Shown: in pieces, positions 1 through 7,871 of the stretch | Position numbering within the stretch: the first letter of the stretch is position 1 | Layout: every line of letters starts with the position of its first letter | DNA from: CAUZSN01 sp963582345 | GTDB lineage: Bacteria > Planctomycetota > Planctomycetia > Planctomycetales > Planctomycetaceae | Assembly (NCBI GenBank): GCA_963582345.1 | Contig: CAUZSN010000039.1 | Coordinates: 1-21,705 of the forward strand | Reading direction: 5' to 3' | Length of the DNA: 21,705 bases | Notes under the pieces: generated by a model | The model's input: the letters and a program-made list of their open reading frames with translations, nothing else | What the model was told of the DNA's origin: nothing | Databases searched by the model: none | Made by a program: the position numbers and the translations under genes

Positions 1-145
1 CAGAAAATCCACAAAACATCCCTAGAGTCGGCCGAGCGTAACGTGGCGCGTGCAACATTTTTGCGACAACGGTTGTCCAATCGAGATATTGAACAAAACT
101 AATTCATCGTAATCCATTCGCGCAAGCCCATATAGCCTTAACTTC

Positions 146-778
146 TTACAATGAGGGGTGCAGTAACAGTGAATGTTCTGGCTGATCAAGATCAGCTGGA
201 GTGCCGATGAAGAATGTTGGCTCGTTGCCTTCTATCCACTTTATGTTGCAACCTAGGCTGGACTTCTGATTGCGCGGGATCGGCTTGTCGGCGAGTACAG
301 CGTCGCAGGCGGCTCGCAATCGGCACCAGTAACGGGAGTGCTGCGATCGGGCCGGCTGTCATTAAATTTCCGTGATCGACCAGCGTCTTGTTGCGTTCGA
401 ACGGGTAAAAGTCGGGCGCGCAGGCTGCGTGGTACGCTTTCGCAACGTCCTGCGATTCATCGAAAAGATAAGGCAATGAATAGCCTGCAGTTTCGGCCTC
501 TTTGGCCATATTTTGGGGACTGTCCTTCGGATGAGTTGAGACATCGTTGGAATTGATACCAACATGGCACCCCCCTTTGCTTGATACTCCGTGGTAAATC
601 GTGCCAGCTCACTGCGAATGTGGACAACGAACGGACAATGATTACACATAAAGATCACGACCAGCGGCGAGTCTTCTGCGACGTCGAAAAGCACAACAGC
701 GCAACCGTTGACATTTCGTAGAGAAAAGTCAGGGGCGCGCGTTCCGAGGGGTAACATTGTCGAAGCCGTCTTGACTAT
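146..778 (-). pseudogene. Decayed thioredoxin-fold (redoxin / AhpC-TSA-like) gene
   Basis: Remains of a roughly 190-residue thioredoxin-like protein, readable only by joining three frames. The N-terminal part runs from about 778 to 560 and contains APDFSLRNV and the CNHCPFV motif, a CxxC-type redox site. A frame change near 553-575 leads into VGINSNDVSTHP...MAKEAETAGYSLPYLFDE...DVAKAYHAACAPDF. A second change near 360-366 gives DDSRPDRSTPVTGAD, and a third near 316-321 gives LRAACDAVLADKP...GCNIKW...EPTFF, ending at TAA 146-148. The expected start has an AAGGAG ribosome site, which overlaps the coaD stop region, and an 8-nt spacer, but the codon there is ATA followed by VKTAST. The nearest in-frame ATG is at 755-757. 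Tight coupling to coaD suggests a former two-gene operon. Sequencing error is possible, but three indels plus a start-codon change within 630 bp favour real decay. Confidence 0.85.
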
Positions 779-791
779 GATTGTTTCTCCT

Positions 792-1301
792 TCAGCGGTA
801 CTTAGAAAGCAAAGGTGCGATGACAACGGCCGGCAAAAACTCTTTCAAGTGTTCTGCCGCTGCATCCCGTCCCATGGCCGCGATCTGTCTGATCAAAGTG
901 CTGGAAATATGCGAGTATTTCTCACTTGCCATTAAGAATACTGTTTCGATATTTGGTTCCAGAGCACGGTTGGATAAAGATAACGTGAATTCACTTTCGA
1001 TGTCGGTTAAGGTCCTGACGCCTCGAAGTATGACCGACGCCTCACGGGATTTAACGAACTTGACTGCTAACCCGTGAAAACATTCGACTTTGACATTCGT
1101 CAACGGTTCAACGATCTCTTGCAGCATCTGCAGGCGATCTTCGGACGAAAATAACGGCTTCTTGTCAGGATTGATTCCGATCCCGACCGTCAGGTGAGCA
1201 AAGATCCGAGCACCCCGGTAAATGATGTCCTGATGTCCTAGTGTCAGCGGATCAAAGCTGCCAACGTAAACAGCGTGGCACGGGTTCAGCCGCTCGACCA
1301 T
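792..1301 (-). CDS. coaD: Phosphopantetheine adenylyltransferase
   Basis: Fourth step of coenzyme A synthesis in the cytoplasm: transfers AMP from ATP to 4'-phosphopantetheine, giving dephospho-CoA. The 169-residue protein is close to the usual length of about 160. Visible motifs are the nucleotidyltransferase signature GSFDPLTLGH near residues 14-23 (TxGH-type ATP site, here TLGH), a conserved lysine in NPDKKPLF, the RGVRTLTDIESEF segment matching the family's RGLR..DFE region, and ISSTLIRQIA near the C-terminus (the ISSS/T-x-hR motif). The start at 1301 lies a short way before the first motif, so little extension is possible. Its TGA stop sits at the ribosome site of the decayed thioredoxin-like gene that follows, which implies translational coupling in the ancestor. 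The adjacent upstream region is a long non-coding stretch shared with the divergent hsp20 operon. Confidence 0.95.
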   Translation of the reverse strand: MVERLNPCHAVYVGSFDPLTLGHQDIIYRGARIFAHLTVGIGINPDKKPLFSSEDRLQMLQEIVEPLTNVKVECFHGLAVKFVKSREASVILRGVRTLTDIESEFTLSLSNRALEPNIETVFLMASEKYSHISSTLIRQIAAMGRDAAAEHLKEFLPAVVIAPLLSKYR

Positions 1302-1847
1302 TGTCTCGCTCCCTGAAGGCTCTCACGATTCTAACCACGACCTGAACAGAGTCAAAGACACGTCGAAATCATTCTCCGTAATGACGCTCCAACTAAAGTA
1401 CATCCTGACGGATTCATCGGCAATCCTACTATCTGCCAATGTGGCAGTTGCGTCTGCCTTAAATCATCGTGAATTCAATAGTCTGCCGGTTTTGACAGGA
1501 TTATGAGTGATTTGTTTTCAGGGTTTGGTGCCATTTGGATTTTGTCACTAAAATTTGTTCTTGTAAAACACTAAATTGGGAGCAAGAATTTTGGAATCGC
1601 GCTCGAATTGATGCGGGTGGGAAAAATGTGATTCGGAGTCGATTCAGCAATTTCACGGTTATTGCTTCCGGAGCAATTAATTGACATTAATCGCCAGAAA
1701 ATTTTTCCATTGGTCCGTTGCAAGCGGTACGTAGTTTGCAATTCTGAATTGAGATTGTATTAACAAACGTGCGAATGAAGCATAGTTATCGAGGGCGAAC
1801 TCCGATATTCTCGAACGCGATCGAAGGCGGTTAAGGAGATACAAAAC
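1302..1847. other. Divergent intergenic region, coaD / hsp20
   Basis: About 550 bases without a convincing gene, lying between divergently read coaD and hsp20. It should hold the promoters of both. I see no CIRCE element (TTAGCACTC-N9-GAGTGCTAA) and no HspR-type HAIR element, so these standard heat-shock operators are not supported. Weak candidates only: TTGTCA-N16-TAAAAC around 1543-1570 toward hsp20, and a TTGACA near 1494 without a good -10. A 6-bp inverted repeat TTCTTG/CAAGAA lies near 1558-1588 but could be chance. The last part carries the clear hsp20 ribosome site TTAAGGAGA at about 1831-1839. Confidence 0.5.
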
Positions 1848-2315
1848 ATGGCCATTTTCCGTTGGGGCCATAGTTGGGACGCATTCCAAGACGTGGAACG
1901 TGAGGTCGATCGCTTGTTGCAGAGCGTAAACCTCACATTTCAGGGATTTCGATTTGGACGACAGTATCCACCGATTAACTTGTACGAGTTGCACGATACG
2001 TTGCTCTTGACGGCCGAAGTGCCGGGCACTCGGGCTGAGGACCTGTCGCTGACAATCAGCAATGGCGTTTTGACCTTAGCAGCGCAGCGGACTGATGCGG
2101 AGAATGTATCGGACGATCGATTCCGCCGCCGCGAGCGTCCGCACGGATCATGGCAGCGCTCCCTGGAGATTCCCGTTCGCGTTCGAGAGGATAAACTGAC
2201 AGCCGAATTTGACAATGGAGTGCTGACGATTCATTTGCCGAAGGTGGCGAAAACGAAGCCACGACAGATCCCAATTGTCGAGGGCGAGACTGGCAATGCA
2301 CATGATGATTCATAA
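1848..2315 (+). CDS. Hsp20 / alpha-crystallin small heat-shock protein (copy 1)
   Basis: ATP-independent holdase chaperone of the Hsp20 family, which binds unfolding proteins in the cytoplasm as oligomers. The 155-residue protein has a short N-terminal arm (WDAFQDVEREVDRLLQS), an alpha-crystallin domain from about residue 42 (PPINLYELHDTLLLTAEVPG) to about 140, and the family signature FDNGVLTIHLPK near residues 124-135. The C-terminal tail contains PRQIPIV, the I-x-I/V-type motif used for oligomer assembly. The ATG has an AAGGAG ribosome site about 9 nt upstream. It is the first gene of a tight cluster: 12 bp separate it from a second hsp20, and a ruined third follows. Paired divergent small heat-shock proteins often co-assemble or have different client ranges; that is inference here. 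Confidence 0.93.
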   Translation: MAIFRWGHSWDAFQDVEREVDRLLQSVNLTFQGFRFGRQYPPINLYELHDTLLLTAEVPGTRAEDLSLTISNGVLTLAAQRTDAENVSDDRFRRRERPHGSWQRSLEIPVRVREDKLTAEFDNGVLTIHLPKVAKTKPRQIPIVEGETGNAHDDS

Positions 2316-2327
2316 CGGAGTAACCTG

Positions 2328-2735
2328 ATGTCGGAAGACATCACGAAGAGTACGAATCAAGCAAGGCGAGATGACGATCGCGAAGCGGAACTGGCGGCCG
2401 AACGATACATCATCACCCCTCCTATCGATATTCATGAAACGGATGAAGGATTGGTTCTACGCGCCGACCTTCCTGGTGTTACAAAGGAGACACTGGAGCT
2501 GCAAGTTCAAGATAACAAACTTACCCTGTTCGGACGGGTATTGCCCTCGGTGACCGAAAATGCGAAGCTGGTGCATCAAGAGTATTTGATTGGCGATTTC
2601 TTGCGATCATTCATTCTCAGTGAAGAAGTCGATCACGATCGAATTACCGCCAAGTTGAGCAACGGTGTTCTGGAATTGGTCCTGCCGAAAGCACAAAAAT
2701 CGAAACCGCGAAAGATACAGGTCAACATAGATTGA
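2328..2735 (+). CDS. Hsp20 / alpha-crystallin small heat-shock protein (copy 2)
   Basis: Second small heat-shock chaperone, 135 residues and clearly divergent from copy 1, so an old paralogue and not a recent duplication. A charged N-terminal arm (MSEDITKSTNQARRDDDREAE) leads into the alpha-crystallin domain at PPIDIHETDEGLVLRADLPGV (about residues 34-54). Further on are VQDNKLTLFGR, a LIGDFLRSFILSEEVD segment, the signature LSNGVLELVLPK near residues 111-122, and a C-terminal RKIQVNI motif. Its ribosome site (CGGAG) lies just after the stop of copy 1, so the two are very probably one transcript. A third family member should follow from 2764 but is broken. No heat-shock operator is visible upstream of the operon. 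Confidence 0.93.
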   Translation: MSEDITKSTNQARRDDDREAELAAERYIITPPIDIHETDEGLVLRADLPGVTKETLELQVQDNKLTLFGRVLPSVTENAKLVHQEYLIGDFLRSFILSEEVDHDRITAKLSNGVLELVLPKAQKSKPRKIQVNID

Positions 2736-2763
2736 CGGATTCTTGAAGACCAGGAGCCCCATT

Positions 2764-3053
2764 ATGTCGCAAAACACCTCATCTTCGGAAAGCCTGTTGA
2801 CATCGTTGGTTGGAAAATTGTGACACGAATTGGATCGCTGGCTTGCAGTGGCATGATCTCAAGACGAGTGTGCCTCGGACAGATTCGGTTGGCGAAGCAG
2901 CAGCCCATGGATTCCTGTAGTCGACGTGGTCGACTCCGTGGATGAGGTGCTTGCCGAGGCGAGAGACGGGGCCTTGCGAATCAAGCTAGCAAAATCGATG
3001 TGGCCAGAGTCAAGCAAATACAGATTAACGTGGGTACTTTCAAGCAAGAGTGA
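2764..3053 (+). pseudogene. Ruined third hsp20-like gene
   Basis: One frame from ATG 2764, preceded by CAGGAG, reads MSQNTSSSESLLTSLVGKL, then TGA (2821-2823), HELDRWLAVA, a second TGA (2854-2856), then SQDECASDRFGW and PWIPVVDVVDSVDEVL, continuing into AEARDGALRIKLAK. The last two pieces match the start and the end of an alpha-crystallin domain: compare NLYELHDTLLL and AEFDNGVLTIHLPK in copy 1. About 64 residues between them are missing, in frame. A one-base shift near 2995-2997 then gives DVARVKQIQINVGTF before TGA 3051-3053, matching the RKIQVNI tail of copy 2. So I see two nonsense codons, an internal deletion and a terminal frameshift. It sits 28 bp after copy 2, as an original third operon member. 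The assignment rests on comparison with the two intact neighbours. Confidence 0.8.
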
Positions 3054-3073
3054 GCCTTCATTTGCTCCGCAGC

Positions 3074-5116
3074 CTATCGAGGCTTGTCCAATTGGACTGT
3101 TAATATGACCCGATTACCGTCACGCAGTACCGTCACTATGACCTCATCGCCGGGCGCAAACTTTCGCAGAGCCAAGTCGAAATCTCCGAGCCACCCAATC
3201 TGGTGATTGCCGAGCCGAACGATGACGTCGCCGTTTCTCAATCCACCTTTGGCCGCAGGACTATCAGGGGTGGTTCCAGAAATTGCGTAACCGGGCATAT
3301 CTGTACCGAAGTCGGGAATACTGCCGAAATATGGACGGTTTCCGCTATGGCTGGCTGTATGCTGACGCTTAACTTCGACGTAATTGGGACGTTCTTTGGT
3401 CTGCGCGGTTGTCACGATGACTTGCTCGATTACGTCAATGATTCGGATCATACCTTCGACGTTAATCTTCTGCCAATCATCACCAGGGCGATGGTAATCG
3501 CTGTGAGTGCCCGTGAAAAAATGTAGTACAGGAACTTGTTTTCCGTAAAAAGAGGAGTGATCGCTGGGACCAAAACCACCGGGCTTCATTGTGAGTTTGA
3601 ATAGATGGTCCTTACTCAAGTCTTCGATCATGTGCTTCCATCGCGTAGCGGTTCCCATTCCAAACACGGTTAGTTTGTCATCTCGCAATCGACCGACCAT
3701 ATCCATATTGAACATGGCGATCGTATTCTCTAGCGGGAAAACTGGTTTGCGCACATAACGGGCCGAACCGATCAAACCCGATTCCTCGGCCGTAAAGGCG
3801 ATAAACACTAACCGCCGTGGAAGTTTTTCTTTGCGCCGGGCCAACCGGCGAGCCAATTCGACGAGACTGACCGTTCCCGACGCATTGTCGTCTGCTCCAT
3901 TGTGAACTTCCTTGGAACCGCTAGCCAGTGATCCTAGTCCACCCATGCCGATGTGGTCGTAGTGAGCTCCGATTACAATGGTTTCGTCAGCCAACGGGCC
4001 CGTGCCTTCTAGAACGCCGACGACATTCTTCACTTTAGCCTTGACCTGTTCAACGGCTGTCGTCCCCTTGGCACTCCAACCTGTCAACACGGCGCTACGC
4101 GGTTTCAGGTCCTTGTCGATTTGGGCTTCGATTTCCGCCAGAGAGGTTTTTAAAGTTTTTCCGAGTAGTTGATTTACTGTCTTTTGCGTAACGTGAAAAA
4201 TCGGAATCGTACGAGTATTGCTGATCGGTCCGTAGCCAAAGTTCATCAGTGGATCCGTGATGGCATTGGCGTATGCATTCTTGGCACTGGTCTGTAGGGT
4301 CTTTACTCTTTTCAAAGATTCAGAAAGCTTTTGCCGTGCTTCGTTCAAATTCTTCGAATTGTTCGGGTCAATCGCATCGACCTTGATGGCAGCGGTTACG
4401 ACCCTGTCTTTGGTCTTTCTTAAGTCCTGCTGGCCGTTCTTTCGGTTGGTATACGGGTCGTTGACGAACACAATCGCGGCCGCTCCCGCTTGAAAGGCGT
4501 TGCTGACTTTGGTCCTTAACTCCGCATGCCGCGACAAACCACCGTGTGATACCGAAAATGGGCCATGCGAGTTTCCCTGTTGAGGACTCCTCCGCATGAT
4601 GACGATCACCTTGTGCTTAAGGTCAATGCTTTCAAAGTCATTGTACTTCTCGTCCTTAGCATCAATGGCGTAACCGGCGAAGACCAGCTCGCCCTGAAAC
4701 GTTCCGGAACCGCCGAACGAGCACGTACGGAAATCCGTGTCGAGTTTCAATTCGATCAACTCGTCATCAGGACCGACGAGTTGTAGCCTGTTGGTTGTGC
4801 CTAGCTTCGTACGGATCACCATCGTGAAACTTTGAAACGCTCGGCCATTGATGCGAGTGACATCCAATCCAGCTTTCTCGAACTGTCGCCGCACGTAGTC
4901 AGCCGCGAGACTCAACCCTTTGGTTCCAACGCCTCGGCCCTCCAATTCGTCCGATGCGAGATATTTGATGTCATTCAGCAGCCGATCCTTCATTTGGGGG
5001 GCGGCCTCGCCGAAAACCGGAGTTAACCAGGCTACAGCCACAAGTGTCAGAACCACTGGCATCACGCAAATATGGTTAACGCCGTTCACGCACCGACGAT
5101 AGGTAAATTGTTTCAT
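3074..5116 (-). CDS. Exported M28-family metallopeptidase with PA and PDZ domains
   Basis: Predicted zinc aminopeptidase acting outside the cytoplasm, 680 residues. I chose ATG 5116, not the upstream ATG, because AAGGA lies 9 nt before it and a signal peptide follows (VMPVVLTLVAVAWLTPVFG). A protease-associated domain lies near residues 110-270 (GELVFAGYAI...KVIVIMRRSP...AAAIVFVNDP). The M28 catalytic domain follows with its metal and catalytic residues in order: GAHYDHIG near 385, GADDNASG near 409, TAEESGL near 443, NMDMVGR, and GTHSDYHRP near 540. A PDZ domain ends the protein (about 595-680: GYAISGTTPDSPAAKGGLRNGDVIVRLG...). The family cleaves N-terminal residues from peptides; the PDZ probably binds substrate or partner tails. 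The next upstream gene on this strand is an unknown lipoprotein, 278 bp away. Confidence 0.9.
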   Translation of the reverse strand: MKQFTYRRCVNGVNHICVMPVVLTLVAVAWLTPVFGEAAPQMKDRLLNDIKYLASDELEGRGVGTKGLSLAADYVRRQFEKAGLDVTRINGRAFQSFTMVIRTKLGTTNRLQLVGPDDELIELKLDTDFRTCSFGGSGTFQGELVFAGYAIDAKDEKYNDFESIDLKHKVIVIMRRSPQQGNSHGPFSVSHGGLSRHAELRTKVSNAFQAGAAAIVFVNDPYTNRKNGQQDLRKTKDRVVTAAIKVDAIDPNNSKNLNEARQKLSESLKRVKTLQTSAKNAYANAITDPLMNFGYGPISNTRTIPIFHVTQKTVNQLLGKTLKTSLAEIEAQIDKDLKPRSAVLTGWSAKGTTAVEQVKAKVKNVVGVLEGTGPLADETIVIGAHYDHIGMGGLGSLASGSKEVHNGADDNASGTVSLVELARRLARRKEKLPRRLVFIAFTAEESGLIGSARYVRKPVFPLENTIAMFNMDMVGRLRDDKLTVFGMGTATRWKHMIEDLSKDHLFKLTMKPGGFGPSDHSSFYGKQVPVLHFFTGTHSDYHRPGDDWQKINVEGMIRIIDVIEQVIVTTAQTKERPNYVEVKRQHTASHSGNRPYFGSIPDFGTDMPGYAISGTTPDSPAAKGGLRNGDVIVRLGNHQIGWLGDFDLALRKFAPGDEVIVTVLRDGNRVILTVQLDKPR

Positions 5117-5394
5117 CAAACTGCATCCTTGAATTTGGAATCGACGAGAATTTCTTACAGACAGATGAAGGAACAGGAGCAAGTCAGATGGATCGAAGCG
5201 GTTCTAAGCAACGAGTTTTTCGACGATGTGCTAAGAAAACGCCACGTCGATGCCCAGGTCTTTTAAGGAGTCGGGAGTGCGCGAGTGTTGTCTGTGACTG
5301 GGAAACGGTTCGTCTCATTAAGAGAAGACGCATTCGCTACAAGAGAGCATGCCGGCATTCACATTATGACAACACGTACCCTTGGTGTGCCGCA

Positions 5395-7485
5395 TCATTT
5401 TCTGACGATCGGTCCTGACTCGGGAACTTCCACGACGAGAACTTCGACGACATATTGGGCCTGTCCGCTGGCAAATTTACCTTGAACCGGTTGAATCAGC
5501 ACGTCCACTGACTGCTTGTACCCTTCCCTATTACCGCTCCGCAACGCATCAAACCAGTAAACGCCGTTTGCCAGCTTCCGTTGCTCTCTGCGACGAAATT
5601 GCTTTTCGTATTCCATGCGATTTTTGACGCTGAACACGTCCGGTTCCATGCGGACGTAATGCAGGCTCAATGGAGCTGCTTCAAGGGCATCCATGTCCTG
5701 TGCTTCGTTGGGCCAATTCAACTTGAATTCATCAGCGACCTGCGCACCACGATGCAATTTGATGGGGAGGGGCCCACCGGTATCCCCGCTACCACTCGAG
5801 TTCTGGGTTGCCTTATGCAGTCGTTTCATCAGAGCAAAGAGCAGGTGTCCACTAACCTCTAACCACGAATTCTTCGCTGCCACTTCGGCCCTTTTAGATG
5901 CAGTAAGCTTCGCCGTGGCTCTATTCGCAGAGCGAGGCAGCGACTTTAGTACGACCATCAGGCCTGGATCGCGGGCCACTTCGAGGAAGAAATCAACAGA
6001 CTTTAACGCACCGGCTCCACGGCGCCATTGGCTTTCAAGTATCGCGTGGACGGACTGTCGGACTGACGGAATGGGCAACATCGAAGCCAACACCAGAAAG
6101 TCATGGTGTTCGTTTTCCGGTCCCAGCCGCCGGATGGCACTAACACGTTGCTCGACCAAACCAAACAAATCAGAATTCCACATGTAGTGCACAACACGCT
6201 GTCTTTCTTCGGGGCTGAGCTGACGTGGTTGCAGCGTACCTGTCGAATTCTTGCGACCGCCTGGATTGCTCGGACCAAAGCCTCTAGAGCCTGGTTTTGA
6301 TTGTTGAGCCGAAAACTGTTTGGCCAACGGGAAGAGTTCTTCGAAACTCGCTGGCTGCTGGTTGGCACGAGAGGGTCGTTGGCCTTTTGCTGGTGGACCG
6401 GCCGAACCGGGCCTGCTTTCTTTCGTTTCAGCGACGGATACGCCAAAAAAGTCGTCGAGAGCCGAGGCGGCGAATTCAATGTGCAGTTTAGCGGACTGTT
6501 CTTGCAGTTGTTGGGCGGATTCATCGCCCTCACCCAGACGCAATTTCTCTGGCGATTTCAAGGTCTGCAGGAGCATTTGAGATGCCGACTCGGAATCACA
6601 ATGCCGGATCAAAGTTTCCAGCACCCATCCGACCAACTTGGCATCGTCGATTCCGGTGTCGAGATTGCCCTGAAGCATTCGTCGCAATGTCTGCCACGCG
6701 AGCTGCGATCCGTTATTGCCAAGCGCTTCTATCAGTATTTTCGCGACGTCGTCATTATTTCGATGCCTGCCGGACCTGCCTGAGTAGTTCCGACCAAAGT
6801 CTTTAGAGCCTGGATTGGTTTGTTGGCCTATAAATCCCTGGGCTAGCGGGAATAGTTCTTCAAAACTCGCGGGCGCCTGGTCAGAGGCAGACGGGGGTTC
6901 GCCTTTGTCAGGATTTTTCGGGTTGCTTTTCTTGCTGCGTTTGGCAGTAACCGGATTGCCCAATTGTTCAAGTAGTGCAGTCAGGATCTTGGCGCTTCCA
7001 GCTTCACCAGACGATGAGTGACCTAAATCGGCGATGGCTTTCTTTAGACGCGGATCGCTTTGTTGAAGCGCTTCGATGTAGTCATCAGACAGCCATTGCT
7101 TAAAGTCGGCCGGAAGATTCGAGCCCTTCGTGTGATTGTCTAGTTTATTCGAATGAGCGACTTTAGAGCCCGGCTTGGCTTTTTGGGCTTCTTCTCGCGC
7201 TCGTTCGGCTACAAACATTCTGGAAACTTCATAGAGGTCAGGACCGGCTGGCGGTTTGAGGGGCACACCATGCTCGTCCACTGCGACATTTTCTAAACCC
7301 AGACGAGCCGACGCGCTGTCGGTGTTGGTCGGAGGTGCAGTGACCGAGGAGGCTGAGCCATCGTCGGAGCTGTCACTCGAACAACCGACGACCAGGACCA
7401 CGATTAACAATAGACCAGTAATCACTCGCAATCGTGTTACGGCATCCGTCAGAAGTTCTGCCATCCACACCATATTTCTCGCCAT
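5395..7485 (-). CDS. Large lipoprotein of unknown function with internal repeats
   Basis: I do not recognise this 696-residue protein. The N-terminus has a hydrophobic stretch ending in a lipobox (VITGLLLIVVLVVGC, Cys near residue 35), so it is predicted to be a membrane-anchored lipoprotein. A low-complexity Ser/Asp/Thr linker follows. The body contains two copies of a PASFEELFPLA...PGS..FG unit (near residues 205 and 378) and a shorter PGSK relative near residue 100. These are separated by helical, Gln/Leu-rich segments that look like repeat-solenoid scaffolds (AKILIEALGNNGSQLAWQTL, ASQMLLQTL). The C-terminal 130 residues look globular (LPIKLHRGAQVADEFKLNWP...YVVEVLVVEVPE). ATG 7485 has TGAGG nearby; ATGs at residues 5 and 8 are alternatives. 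No catalytic motif is visible. It lies upstream of, and on the same strand as, the M28 peptidase. Confidence 0.8.
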   Translation of the reverse strand: MARNMVWMAELLTDAVTRLRVITGLLLIVVLVVGCSSDSSDDGSASSVTAPPTNTDSASARLGLENVAVDEHGVPLKPPAGPDLYEVSRMFVAERAREEAQKAKPGSKVAHSNKLDNHTKGSNLPADFKQWLSDDYIEALQQSDPRLKKAIADLGHSSSGEAGSAKILTALLEQLGNPVTAKRSKKSNPKNPDKGEPPSASDQAPASFEELFPLAQGFIGQQTNPGSKDFGRNYSGRSGRHRNNDDVAKILIEALGNNGSQLAWQTLRRMLQGNLDTGIDDAKLVGWVLETLIRHCDSESASQMLLQTLKSPEKLRLGEGDESAQQLQEQSAKLHIEFAASALDDFFGVSVAETKESRPGSAGPPAKGQRPSRANQQPASFEELFPLAKQFSAQQSKPGSRGFGPSNPGGRKNSTGTLQPRQLSPEERQRVVHYMWNSDLFGLVEQRVSAIRRLGPENEHHDFLVLASMLPIPSVRQSVHAILESQWRRGAGALKSVDFFLEVARDPGLMVVLKSLPRSANRATAKLTASKRAEVAAKNSWLEVSGHLLFALMKRLHKATQNSSGSGDTGGPLPIKLHRGAQVADEFKLNWPNEAQDMDALEAAPLSLHYVRMEPDVFSVKNRMEYEKQFRRREQRKLANGVYWFDALRSGNREGYKQSVDVLIQPVQGKFASGQAQYVVEVLVVEVPESGPIVRK
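6274..6354 (-). repeat. Lipoprotein internal repeat, second unit
   Basis: An 81-bp unit encoding PASFEELFPLAKQFSAQQ followed by SKPGSRGFG. It aligns without gaps to the unit at 6793-6873 and is diverged at both DNA and protein level, so the duplication is old. Confidence 0.75.
6793..6873 (-). repeat. Lipoprotein internal repeat, first unit
   Basis: An 81-bp unit encoding PASFEELFPLAQGFIGQQ followed by TNPGSKDFG. A further 30-bp stretch at 7159-7188, encoding AQKAKPGSKV, resembles the last third of the unit and may be a remnant third copy. Confidence 0.75.
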
Positions 7486-7871
7486 CGAATTTGCCTCACT
7501 CGATTTGGTCGAAGCCGATCAGTCACTCGCCAGTATGATACCCAATATCGATTCGAGTTTCCAAGCAACTGGATGGGATTTACCGGGCAGTTATTCTCGA
7601 AGTCGCAGTGCGGCGCGAAAGTTATGTTGCTATCGCTTCTCGCGGTGGAAGTGTGGTCGAATGGTGACGGTTCCTAAGATTCTGTGCCAATTTGTGACAT
7701 CCGCCATGCATGATTGCAATCTCAACGAAGTGTGGACAATATGTGGTTGCGAGTGGTCTGCGGTGGGCATGGTCAACCAAAGTGATCCATTCACGACATG
7801 GCAGGCGGCCCTCTCAGCAAAGCTCACCGGCGTTAGTGCCACCTAACTCCCGAGTGGCGGTGATTGAAGCA
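7486..7871. other. Divergent intergenic region, lipoprotein / glycosyltransferase
   Basis: About 390 bases between divergently read genes. The open frames across it are not supported by composition, a ribosome site or recognisable protein motifs. The left end holds the likely ribosome site of the lipoprotein (TGAGG on the minus strand). I see no clear promoter, operator or stable hairpin. Confidence 0.4.

Noticed and set aside
180..194. GCTGATC-AA-GATCAGC palindrome as a regulatory site
   Set aside because: It falls inside the former coding sequence of the thioredoxin-like relic, where it encodes part of the tail, and arms of 7 bp are common by chance.
362..826. The 154-codon frame taken as an intact redoxin gene
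   Set aside because: Only its first 85 or so codons resemble the family; the rest is out-of-frame translation after the first frame change.
1558..1590. TTCTTG/CAAGAA inverted repeat as a heat-shock operator
   Set aside because: It does not match CIRCE or HAIR in length or spacing, and 6-bp arms are uninformative.
2821..2856. Two in-frame TGA codons in the hsp20-like relic read as recoded Trp or selenocysteine
   Set aside because: TGA ends tuf, nusG and rplK nearby and TGG serves for Trp throughout. The relic also has a large deletion and a frameshift, so decay explains it better.
7256..7846. Plus-strand 196-codon frame overlapping the lipoprotein start
   Set aside because: Its first part is antisense to the lipoprotein, whose signal peptide and lipobox are convincing; the remainder shows no family resemblance.
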